64,000 nucleotides of DNA from Azospirillum sp. 412522 (GTDB taxonomy: Bacteria; Pseudomonadota; Alphaproteobacteria; Azospirillales; Azospirillaceae), in assembly GCF_019805165.1 (NCBI RefSeq), contig NZ_RWIJ01000023.1:632-64631 (forward strand), given 5' to 3'. The position numbers and the translations under genes are program-made. How positions within the stretch are numbered: position 1 is the first letter of the stretch; the number at the start of each line of letters is the position of its first letter. Below, piece by piece: positions 51,293-58,779 of this stretch. The notes under the pieces are model-generated. The model did not search any database. It worked only from the letters and a program-made list of their open reading frames with translations, and was not told the DNA's origin.

Positions 51293-52098
51293 ACCACGGC
51301 GCCGACGGTCCGCGGGTCTGGACGGCCAAGGTTCTGACGCTGTTCCCGGAAATGTTTCCGGGGCCGCTCGGCCACTCGCTGGCCGGCAAGGCGTTGGAAA
51401 ATGGAGTCTGGGCGCTGGAATCGGTGGACATTCGCTCGTTCGCGCGCGATAAACACCGCTCCGTCGACGACACCCCCTTCGGCGGAGGGGCCGGCATGGT
51501 CATGCGGCCCGACGTGCTGGACGCGGCCTTGGCCGCGACGGCGGGACCTGTGGGGGCACCGGGACGCGGCCGGGCGATCTATTTGTCGCCTCGCGGACGG
51601 GTGCTGAACCAGGAACTGGTCAAGGAGCTGGCAGCCACCCCGGTGGTGACGCTGCTCTGCGGCCGGTACGAAGGGGTGGACCAGCGGGTCCTCGACGCGC
51701 ACGGCCTCGAAGAGGTCAGCCTCGGGGATTTCGTGCTGTCCGGCGGGGAACTCGCCGCGCTCAGCCTGATGGATGCCGTGGTGCGCTTGCTCCCCGGCGT
51801 CATGGGCAACGTGGAGACGGCGGGCGAAGAGAGTTTTGAACGGGGGTTGCTCGAATACCCCCACTACACCCGGCCGGCGGTCTGGACCGATGGACAGGGT
51901 GTGGAACGCGCGGTGCCGGACGTTCTGCTGTCCGGTCACCACGGCAAGGTCAAGGCCTGGCGGCTGGCCGAGGCGGAGAGGATCACGGAGGCCCGACGGC
52001 CGGACCTGTGGTCGCTCTACCAGGCGGGGCGTCCGGCAGAAACTGTTACGAACAAGGGTCGGCGGCAGGCTCGCCGGCGCGACCCGAAACCGGAGTGA
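51289..52098 (+). CDS. trmD: tRNA (guanine-N1)-methyltransferase
   Basis: 269 residues, GTG start overlapping rimM (GTGA). It methylates G37 of tRNAs to prevent frameshifting. The SPOUT trefoil-knot signatures are LTLFPEMFPGPLGHSLAGKA, DDTPFGGGAGMVMRPDVL, LLCGRYEGVDQRVLDA and GDFVLSGGELAAL. The C-terminal domain is present, with an extra ~20 basic residues at the end. Confidence 0.97.
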   Translation: MNHGADGPRVWTAKVLTLFPEMFPGPLGHSLAGKALENGVWALESVDIRSFARDKHRSVDDTPFGGGAGMVMRPDVLDAALAATAGPVGAPGRGRAIYLSPRGRVLNQELVKELAATPVVTLLCGRYEGVDQRVLDAHGLEEVSLGDFVLSGGELAALSLMDAVVRLLPGVMGNVETAGEESFERGLLEYPHYTRPAVWTDGQGVERAVPDVLLSGHHGKVKAWRLAEAERITEARRPDLWSLYQAGRPAETVTNKGRRQARRRDPKPE

Positions 52099-52139
52099 CG
52101 GTCCGCCGCGAGGCGCGCCGATAGAAAAGGGGTAGTGCT

Positions 52140-52535
52140 ATGAACCTGTTGCAGCAGCTCGAGCAGGAGCAGATCGAGAAGGCCCTCGGTGGCAAGACGA
52201 TCCCGGAGTTCTCCTCGGGCGATACCGTCCGCGTGAACGTGAAGGTCGTCGAAGGCACGCGCGAGCGCGTCCAGGCCTATGAGGGCGTCGTGATCGCCCG
52301 CAAGAACGCCGGTGTGAACAGCTCCTTCACCGTTCGCAAGATCAGCTACGGCGAGGGCGTGGAGCGCGTGTTCCCGCTGTACTCCCCGCGCATCGACTCG
52401 ATCGAGCTGGTCCGCAAGGGCGCCGTCCGCCGCGCCAAGCTGTACTATCTGCGCGATCTGCGCGGCAAGGCCGCCCGCATCGCCGAGCGCACCACCGGCC
52501 GCGGCATGGTCAACGGCCGCCGGGCTGCCGAGTAA
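52140..52535 (+). CDS. rplS: 50S ribosomal protein L19
   Basis: 131 residues. GDTVRVNVKVVEGTRERVQA, EGVVIARKNAGVNSSFTVRK and VERVFPLYSPRIDSIELVRK are the L19 core, located at the 30S-50S interface. It is the last gene of the rpsP-rimM-trmD-rplS group and is followed by a hairpin before rpmH. Confidence 0.97.
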   Translation: MNLLQQLEQEQIEKALGGKTIPEFSSGDTVRVNVKVVEGTRERVQAYEGVVIARKNAGVNSSFTVRKISYGEGVERVFPLYSPRIDSIELVRKGAVRRAKLYYLRDLRGKAARIAERTTGRGMVNGRRAAE

Positions 52536-52571
52536 GGCGCCTTCCGGTTCGTTTCAGGTTCATAGATCCGG

Positions 52572-52600
52572 CGCCCGGCCAGTCGGCTGGGCGTCTTCTT
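52572..52600 (+). terminator. Hairpin after rplS
   Basis: CGCCCGGCC (52572-52580) pairs with GGCTGGGCG (52585-52593, one G-U pair) around a 4-nt loop, followed by TCTTCTT. It is a plausible, not strong, terminator between rplS and rpmH. Confidence 0.55.
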
Positions 52601-52636
52601 CCCGTCACCATCAGAAAAGCTTGAGGAGTAGGCGCC

Positions 52637-52771
52637 ATGAAGCGCACGTTCCAGCCCTCCAAAATCGTGCGTAAGCGTCGTCATGGCTTCCGCGCCCGCA
52701 TGGCCACCGTCGGCGGCCGCAAGGTGATCGCCCGCCGCCGCGCCCGCGGCCGCAAGGTTCTGAGCGCCTGA
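52637..52771 (+). CDS. rpmH: 50S ribosomal protein L34
   Basis: 44 residues, MKRTFQPSKIVRKRRHGFRA at the start and RARGRKVLSA at the end, the standard L34. TTGAGGAG precedes the ATG by ~8 nt. It is followed 8 bp later by rnpA, the near-universal pairing. Confidence 0.97.
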   Translation: MKRTFQPSKIVRKRRHGFRARMATVGGRKVIARRRARGRKVLSA

Positions 52772-52779
52772 TCCCCGCG

Positions 52780-53166
52780 ATGGCGGCGCCGGACCGCAGG
52801 GTCGGGCGCCTGATGCGGCGGCCGGAATTTCTGGCCGTGGCCGGGACACGGCGCAAGCACGTGGCTCCCGGCCTGATCCTCCAGGTGCGCCGGCACGACG
52901 ACAGGCAGCGGCCCGCCGAAGGCGGTCCGCCCATCCGTCTGGGTTTGACGGCGAGCCGCAAGGTCGGCAACGCGGTGGTGCGCAATCGCGCCCGCCGCCG
53001 TTTGCGTGAGGCCGCGCGGCAGATACTGACCGTCCACGCCGCGCCCGGCCACGACTTCGTCCTGGTCGCCCGCGGCGACACGGCCGAGCGGCCGTGGACC
53101 GACCTTCTCGGCGACCTGACCGCCGGGCTGAAGCGCCTCGGCCTATGGCGCGAGGCGGAAGGGTAG
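52780..53166 (+). CDS. rnpA: Ribonuclease P protein component
   Basis: 128 residues. The basic RNA-binding helix NAVVRNRARRRLREAARQIL is diagnostic, and the preceding IRLGLTASRKVG and following GHDFVLVARGDT are conserved. It assists the RNase P RNA in 5' maturation of tRNAs. It is placed between rpmH and yidD with short gaps. Confidence 0.96.
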   Translation: MAAPDRRVGRLMRRPEFLAVAGTRRKHVAPGLILQVRRHDDRQRPAEGGPPIRLGLTASRKVGNAVVRNRARRRLREAARQILTVHAAPGHDFVLVARGDTAERPWTDLLGDLTAGLKRLGLWREAEG

Positions 53167-53181
53167 GGGGCCCGCGACGTC

Positions 53182-53511
53182 ATGTTTCGCATCGCCGGCC
53201 TCAGCCCGCTCGCGCATCTGCTCCGCGCGCTCGTCTATCTCTATCGCTGGACCTTGTCGCCTTTCGTCGGCTGGCACTGCCGTTTCCAGCCGACCTGCTC
53301 CTGCTACGCCATCGAATCGCTGGAAAAGCACGGCGCCATCCGGGGGGGATGGCTGACGCTGCGCCGGCTCGGGCGTTGCCATCCCTGGGGCGGGTCGGGC
53401 TGGGATCCCGTGCCCGATCCCGTTCCGCCGCAGGCGGGCAGAGTGCCGCATCGCTGCGGTCCGCGGGAAAAGGGGCATGCGGCGGTTGCCCAGCCCGGCG
53501 AAAACCCGTAA
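53182..53511 (+). CDS. yidD: Membrane protein insertion efficiency factor YidD
   Basis: 109 residues. The conserved Cys-rich core is CRFQPTCSCYAIESLEKHGA followed by RLGRCHPWGGSGWDPVP, and an amphipathic N-terminal helix precedes it. It helps YidC/Sec insert membrane proteins and always lies between rnpA and yidC. The C-terminal 25 residues are a variable tail. Confidence 0.96.
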   Translation: MFRIAGLSPLAHLLRALVYLYRWTLSPFVGWHCRFQPTCSCYAIESLEKHGAIRGGWLTLRRLGRCHPWGGSGWDPVPDPVPPQAGRVPHRCGPREKGHAAVAQPGENP

Positions 53512-53566
53512 CAAGGCCGCGCACACGCCGCCCTTCTTTCAAAGGCCCCACGGCAACCGGGACGCC

Positions 53567-55294
53567 ATGACCGACCAACGCAACCTCATCATCGCGATTG
53601 CCCTGTCGATCGCCATCCTTCTGGGCTTCCAGTATTTCTACGAGAAGCCTCGGGTGGAGCAGCAGAAGCAACTCGCCGCCCAGCAGGCCGCCCAGACGGA
53701 GCAGTCGGTGCCGGTGCCGGCCCCCGGCGTGCCCGCCCAGCAGCCGCCCGCCACGGCCGAGGTCGCGAAGGAGCGCCCCGAACTGCTCGCCGAGCAGATG
53801 GCGGCCGGCACCCGCGTGAAGATCGACACGCCGGCCCTGCACGGCTCCGTCAATCTCGTCGGCGGCCGCATCGACGACCTGACGCTGGCGCAGTACCACG
53901 AGACTCCGGATCCCAAGAGCCCGGAGATCGTGCTGCTGGCCCCGGCCGGCACGCCGGCCGCCTATTACGCCGAGTTCGGCTGGGTGCCGCAGGGCGCCGG
54001 CATCGCCACCCCGACGGCGACCACCCGCTGGACCGCCGACGGCACCGCACTGACCCCGGAAAAGCCGCTGACCCTGACCTGGGACAACGGCCAGGGCCTG
54101 GTTTTCGAGCGCAAGATCGCCGTCGATCCGGACTTCATGTTCACGGTGACCCAGTCGGTCCGCAACACCGGCGCCAACCCGGTCACCCTGCTGCCCTACA
54201 GCCTGGTGTCGCGCACCGGCACGCCGCACACCTCGGGCTACTACATCCTGCATGAGGGTCCGCTCGGCGTCTTCAACGGCTCGCTGACCGAAGAGAAGTA
54301 CGACGACGTCCGCAAGGCCGGCTCGATCGCCAAGGACACCACCGGCGGCTGGATCGGCATCACCGACAAGTATTGGCTGGTGTCGCTGGTGCCCGACCCG
54401 AACGAGAAGGTCACCGCGCGTTTCCTCTACAACCAGGTCGCCAATTCCGACCGCTACCAGACCGACACGATGGGTGCTCCGGTCACGGTGGCGCCGGGCG
54501 CCTCGGTCGAGAACACCGGCCGCCTGTTCGCCGGCGCCAAGCAGGTGAAGCTGCTCGACAGCTACTCCGAGAAGCTGAACATCAAGAACTTCGACCTCGC
54601 GATCGACTTCGGCTGGTTCTACTTCCTGACCAAGCCGTTCTTCTACGCGCTGGATTTCCTGGGCCGTGTCATCGGCAACTTCGGCATCGCCATCCTGGTG
54701 CTGACCGTCTGCGTCAAGGCCGTCTTCTTCCCGCTCGCCAACAAGTCCTATCAGGCGATGAGCAAGATGAAGGCGCTGCAGCCCAAGATGCAGGAGCTGC
54801 GCGAGAAGTTCAGCGACGATCAGGCGCGGATGAACCAGGAGCTGATGGCGCTGTACAAGCGCGAGAAGGTCTCCCCGGTTTCCGGCTGCCTGCCGATCCT
54901 GATCCAGATCCCGGTGTTCTTCTCGCTCTACAAGGTGCTGTTCGTGACCATCGAGATGCGGCATGCGCCGTTCTTCGGCTGGATCCACGACCTGTCCTCC
55001 CCCGATCCGACCAACCTGTTCACGGCGTTCGGCCTGATCCCGTGGAGCCCGCCGACCATGCTGCATCTCGGCCTGTGGCCGCTGATCATGGGCGTGACCA
55101 TGTGGTTCCAGCAGAAGATGAACCCGGCGCCGCCGGACCCGGTCCAGCAGAAGGTGTTCCAGTTCCTGCCCATCGTCTTCACCTTCATGCTCGCCGGCTT
55201 CCCGGCCGGTCTGGTGATCTACTGGGCCTGGAACAACACGCTGTCGGTCCTGCAGCAGTGGACCATCATGAAGCGCATGGGCGTGAAGGTCTGA
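53567..55294 (+). CDS. yidC: Membrane protein insertase YidC
   Basis: 575 residues from ATG at 53567. N-terminal helix (about 6-24), a Gln/Pro/Ala-rich linker, and a large periplasmic P1 domain (about 70-340) come first. Five C-terminal helices follow, with the conserved NKSYQAMSKMKALQPKMQEL loop and the hydrophilic-groove Arg within YLTKP...GRVIGNFGIAIL. It inserts proteins into the inner membrane alone or with SecYEG. A strong hairpin terminator follows. Confidence 0.97.
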   Translation: MTDQRNLIIAIALSIAILLGFQYFYEKPRVEQQKQLAAQQAAQTEQSVPVPAPGVPAQQPPATAEVAKERPELLAEQMAAGTRVKIDTPALHGSVNLVGGRIDDLTLAQYHETPDPKSPEIVLLAPAGTPAAYYAEFGWVPQGAGIATPTATTRWTADGTALTPEKPLTLTWDNGQGLVFERKIAVDPDFMFTVTQSVRNTGANPVTLLPYSLVSRTGTPHTSGYYILHEGPLGVFNGSLTEEKYDDVRKAGSIAKDTTGGWIGITDKYWLVSLVPDPNEKVTARFLYNQVANSDRYQTDTMGAPVTVAPGASVENTGRLFAGAKQVKLLDSYSEKLNIKNFDLAIDFGWFYFLTKPFFYALDFLGRVIGNFGIAILVLTVCVKAVFFPLANKSYQAMSKMKALQPKMQELREKFSDDQARMNQELMALYKREKVSPVSGCLPILIQIPVFFSLYKVLFVTIEMRHAPFFGWIHDLSSPDPTNLFTAFGLIPWSPPTMLHLGLWPLIMGVTMWFQQKMNPAPPDPVQQKVFQFLPIVFTFMLAGFPAGLVIYWAWNNTLSVLQQWTIMKRMGVKV

Positions 55295-55335
55295 TCCGTC
55301 AGGCTTCCATCCCTCTGCCCAATGTCTGAGACCTG

Positions 55336-55382
55336 CCGCCGGCAAAGACCCTTGACGGGCCTCTGCCGGCGGTATGTTTTTT
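55336..55382 (+). terminator. Terminator after yidC
   Basis: CCGCCGGCA (55336-55344) pairs perfectly with TGCCGGCGG (55364-55372). TATGTTTTTT follows. It lies 42 bp beyond the yidC stop and 27 bp before engB. Confidence 0.8.
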
Positions 55383-55408
55383 AGCCGATCAAAACGAGAG
55401 CGCCCGCC

Positions 55409-56092
55409 ATGACCAGCCCCGACACGCCGACCCCCGACACCCCCAGCATCGTTTCAGGCTTCGACGAGGCCGCGCTGGAGGCCGGGCGGCTGCTGTTCGC
55501 CAAGGAGTGCGACTTCGTCTGGGGCGCCAACGCGCTGAACCAGCTGCCGGAGGCCGACCTGCCGGAGGTCGCCTTCGCCGGGCGGTCGAATGTCGGCAAG
55601 TCGAGCCTGGTCAACGCGCTGACCGGGCGCAAGACGCTGGCCCGCACCTCCAACACGCCGGGCCGCACCCAGCAGCTCAACTTCTTCAACCTGGGCAACC
55701 GGCTGAAGCTGGTCGACATGCCCGGCTACGGCTATGCCAAGGAATCGAAGGAGAAGGTCGAGGCGTGGAACGACATGGTCCGCCGCTTCCTGCGCGGCCG
55801 CGTCACGCTGCGCCGGGCGCTGGTGCTGATCGACTCGCGCCATGGGCTGAAGCCCAACGACCATGAGATCATGGAGATGCTCGACCGCACGGCGGTGCCC
55901 TACGTCGTCGTGCTGACCAAGGCGGACAAGGTGAAGCCGGCGGAGCTGGACAAGGTCCGCCGCGACACCCAGGCGGGGCTGAAGAAGCACCCCGCCGCCT
56001 TCCCCGACATCCACGTCACCAGCTCCGAGAAGGGCGTCGGCATCGCCGAGCTGCGCGCCAGTCTGGCGGCGCTCGCCCTCGGCGCCGAATAA
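55409..56092 (+). CDS. engB: Ribosome-biogenesis GTPase EngB (YihA/YsxC)
   Basis: 227 residues. G motifs are AGRSNVGKSSLVNALTG (G1), TPGRTQQLNFF (G2), VDMPGYGYAKESKE (G3), VLTKADKVK (G4) and TSSEKGVG (G5). It is needed for late 50S assembly. It stands between yidC and the antiporter gene. The adjacency to yidC and argB is typical of alphaproteobacteria. Confidence 0.96.
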   Translation: MTSPDTPTPDTPSIVSGFDEAALEAGRLLFAKECDFVWGANALNQLPEADLPEVAFAGRSNVGKSSLVNALTGRKTLARTSNTPGRTQQLNFFNLGNRLKLVDMPGYGYAKESKEKVEAWNDMVRRFLRGRVTLRRALVLIDSRHGLKPNDHEIMEMLDRTAVPYVVVLTKADKVKPAELDKVRRDTQAGLKKHPAAFPDIHVTSSEKGVGIAELRASLAALALGAE

Positions 56093-56104
56093 GGCGGGGC
56101 GGCG

Positions 56105-57379
56105 ATGGGCGGCTTCTCTCCCGCGCTGCTGTTCCTGACGCAAGCCCTGCTGCTGATCGCCGGGCCGTTCCTGCTGTGGCGGCTTGGCGGCGGGCGGCAC
56201 ATCGCCCCGATGGTGGTCGTTCAGATCCTGTTCGGGGTGGCGCTGGGGCCGTCGCTGCTCGGCCGGCTGGTGCCGGACCTGTGGGGCGTGCTGTTCGCCC
56301 CTGCGGCGCTCGCCCCGCTGTCAGGACTGGCGCTGATGGCCGTGGTGTTCTTCGCCTTCCTGACCGGCCTGCACCTGGATCCCGCCGAGTTCCGCGGGCG
56401 GGGCGGCGCCTTCGCCACCGTGGCGCTGTCGAGCATGCTGGTGCCGACCCTGCTGGGCGGCGCCCTGGGCTGGTGGCTGGCCGGCGCCTTTCCCGGCATG
56501 ACCGGGCCGCGCGCCACCCCCGGTCTGTTCGCCGCCGGATTCGGCATCTGCGTCGGCGTCACCGCGCTGCCGGTGCTGGGCGCCATCCTGCGCGAGATGG
56601 ATCTGCTGGGCGACCGGGTGGGCCGGCTGGCCCTGGGCTATGCCGCGGTGAATGACGCTCTGCTCTGGCTGCTGATCACCGCCGTCCTGGCCTGGTCGAC
56701 GGCGGATGGCGGCTCCCCCTGGACGGTCGCCCGGGTGGGGCTGCTGGGCTTCGCCTATGTCGGGGCGACGGTCCTCGTCGTGCGTCCGCTGCTCGACCGC
56801 CTGTTGGAGCGGGTGGCGCCGGACGGGCGGATGGGCGACACCGCGGTGGTGGTGACCTGTGCGGCGCTGCTGGCCTCGGCCGCGGTGACCGAACTGATCG
56901 GGCTGCACTATATCCTGGGCGCCTTCATCGCCGGCAGCGCGATGCCGCGCCGCTACGCCGCGGCGATCCTCGACCGGCTGGAGCATTTCGCCACCCTGAT
57001 CCTGCTGCCCTTCTTCTTCACGCTCACCGGGTTGAAGGTGAATCTGACGCTCGACGACCCGGCGCAATGGACGGTCTTCGCGCTCGCCAGCCTGGCCACC
57101 CTGGGCGGCAAGATGGCAGGCACCGCGCTGCCGGCCCGATGGACCGGAGAAAGCTGGCCGGACGCGCTCAAGCTCGGCGCGCTGATGCCCTGCAAGGGGC
57201 TGATGGAGGTGATCGTGTTGACCGTCCTGCTGGAGGCGGGCGTGCTGTCCGGCCCCTGTTTCTCGGCGATGGTGCTGATGGCGGTGGCGGTTACCGCCCT
57301 GACCCAGCCGATGACGTGGCTGGTCGGCTGGCGGCGTCCGGTCCCGGCTGCGGCCGGCGGCCCTCCCGGGGGCATGTGA
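56105..57379 (+). CDS. Cation:proton antiporter (CPA2/Kef-like)
   Basis: 424 residues, about 12 membrane helices. VVQILFGVALGPSLLGRLVP is the first conserved block, with GICVGVTALPVLGAILREMD and AAVNDALLWLL carrying the Thr-Asn/Asp ion-exchange residues of the NhaA/CPA2 fold. No C-terminal RCK/TrkA domain is present, so it is not a full KefB/C. It starts 12 bp after engB and is likely co-transcribed. The ion is not predictable. Confidence 0.9.
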   Translation: MGGFSPALLFLTQALLLIAGPFLLWRLGGGRHIAPMVVVQILFGVALGPSLLGRLVPDLWGVLFAPAALAPLSGLALMAVVFFAFLTGLHLDPAEFRGRGGAFATVALSSMLVPTLLGGALGWWLAGAFPGMTGPRATPGLFAAGFGICVGVTALPVLGAILREMDLLGDRVGRLALGYAAVNDALLWLLITAVLAWSTADGGSPWTVARVGLLGFAYVGATVLVVRPLLDRLLERVAPDGRMGDTAVVVTCAALLASAAVTELIGLHYILGAFIAGSAMPRRYAAAILDRLEHFATLILLPFFFTLTGLKVNLTLDDPAQWTVFALASLATLGGKMAGTALPARWTGESWPDALKLGALMPCKGLMEVIVLTVLLEAGVLSGPCFSAMVLMAVAVTALTQPMTWLVGWRRPVPAAAGGPPGGM

Positions 57380-57461
57380 CCGATAAATTGCCCCCTAGGC
57401 AACCGGCCGGCCTTTCCGTTAAAGAAGCCCGACACTCCATCCCGACAAAGGGCATCCTCCC

Positions 57462-58361
57462 GTGCAGACTCCCACCCGTGACGAGTGGCTCGCCAAGGCC
57501 CGAACCCTGTCCGAAGCGCTGCCCTACATGCGCCGCTATGCCGGGAGCACCTTCGTCATCAAGTACGGCGGCCACGCCATGGGCGACGCCAGCCTGGCGG
57601 AGCTGTTCGCGCGCGACATCGTCCTGCTGAAGCAGGTCGGCATCAACCCGGTGGTCGTCCACGGCGGCGGGCCGCAGATCGGCCAGATGCTGGAGCGGCT
57701 GAAGATCAAGTCCAGCTTCATCGACGGCCTGCGCGTCACCGACAAGGAGACGGTCGAGGTGGTCGAGATGGTGCTGGCCGGCTCCATCAACAAGCAGATC
57801 GTCGCCGCCATCAACAGCGCCGGCGGCCGCGCCGTCGGCCTGTCGGGCAAGGACAGCAACCTGATCACCGCCCGCCGGCTGGAGCGCGTGCAGCGCGATC
57901 CCGACAGCAACATCGAGCGGGTGCTGGACCTCGGCTTCGTCGGCGAACCCTACAAGGTCAACCCGGAGATCCTGCAGGCGCTTGCCAAGTCGGACGTCAT
58001 CCCGGTGATCGCGCCGGTCGGCTTCGACGTGAACGGCGACACCTACAACATCAACGCCGACACCGCGGCCGGCGCGGTGGCGGCGGCGGTGAAGGCGGCC
58101 CGCTTCTTCCTGCTGACCGATGTCGCCGGCGTGCTCGACAAGGAAAAGAAGCTGATCGAGAAGATGTCGCTGGCCGATGCCCACAAGGCCATCGCCGACG
58201 GCACCGCCTCGGGCGGCATGATCCCGAAGATCGAGACCTGCATCGGCGCGGTGGAGCAGGGCGTCGATGCCGCTGTTATCCTGGATGGCCGCGTGCCGCA
58301 TGCGCTGCTGCTGGAGATCTTCACCGAGGGCGGCGCCGGCACCCTGATCGGCAAGGCCTGA
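57462..58361 (+). CDS. argB: Acetylglutamate kinase
   Basis: 299 residues, GTG start. It phosphorylates N-acetylglutamate in the second step of arginine synthesis. The amino-acid kinase motifs are FVIKYGGHAMGD, VVVHGGGPQIGQMLERL, VGLSGKDSNLI and YNINADTAAGAVAAAVKAAR. The C-terminal GGMIPKIETCIGAVEQGVDA is conserved. The N-terminal extension of about 25 residues (DEWLAKARTLSEALPYMRRY) resembles the arginine-sensing helix of feedback-inhibited hexameric enzymes. Confidence 0.97.
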   Translation: MQTPTRDEWLAKARTLSEALPYMRRYAGSTFVIKYGGHAMGDASLAELFARDIVLLKQVGINPVVVHGGGPQIGQMLERLKIKSSFIDGLRVTDKETVEVVEMVLAGSINKQIVAAINSAGGRAVGLSGKDSNLITARRLERVQRDPDSNIERVLDLGFVGEPYKVNPEILQALAKSDVIPVIAPVGFDVNGDTYNINADTAAGAVAAAVKAARFFLLTDVAGVLDKEKKLIEKMSLADAHKAIADGTASGGMIPKIETCIGAVEQGVDAAVILDGRVPHALLLEIFTEGGAGTLIGKA

Positions 58362-58380
58362 CGCCAGTTACGGGGACCCG

Positions 58381-58668
58381 ATGAGCGACCTGCGCAAGGA
58401 CCTGCTCCGCCAGATGAAGGCCATCCGCGACAGGATGGATCCGAAGCTGGTGGAGCGCGTCAAACTGGCGGCATTGGGCAAGGTCCCCTATGACAGCGAC
58501 GCGGCGAAGGAGGCGGTCGGTCACTTCCTCGACGCCAAGCGGGACGGGGGAGCCTTCCGCCGCAAGCTGGAGCAGGCGCTGAAAGCCGAGGGTGCGGCGC
58601 TGGACATCGACGAGGGGGAGAAGGCGCCGCCGTCCGGGAAGCCGGGGCGCGGCGGTCGAGTCACATAG
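58381..58668 (+). CDS. Small conserved-looking hypothetical protein downstream of argB
   Basis: 95 residues, hydrophilic and helical at first (MSDLRKDLLRQMKAIRDRMD), then a charged linker and a Lys/Gly/Pro-rich tail. No domain was recognised. It begins 19 bp after argB and GGGGAC precedes its ATG, so co-transcription with argB is likely. The structured N-terminal helices make a real gene likely. Its function is unknown. Confidence 0.65.
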   Translation: MSDLRKDLLRQMKAIRDRMDPKLVERVKLAALGKVPYDSDAAKEAVGHFLDAKRDGGAFRRKLEQALKAEGAALDIDEGEKAPPSGKPGRGGRVT

Positions 58669-58779
58669 ATTTTAGTGCTCTGCCTGCCCTCGTGGTCGGC
58701 GGTGAACATTCGCCGGAACCCGAATCCTTGACAGGGTCATTCGGGATTCAATCTGCGTAGAATTGCCTGGGAGGCGGGC

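Noticed and set aside
58728..58765. TTGACA at 58728 as -35 box of the switch-like gene
   Set aside because: No acceptable -10 box stands at 16-18 nt. The nearest good one, TAGAAT, is 24 nt away, so it was not listed as a promoter.
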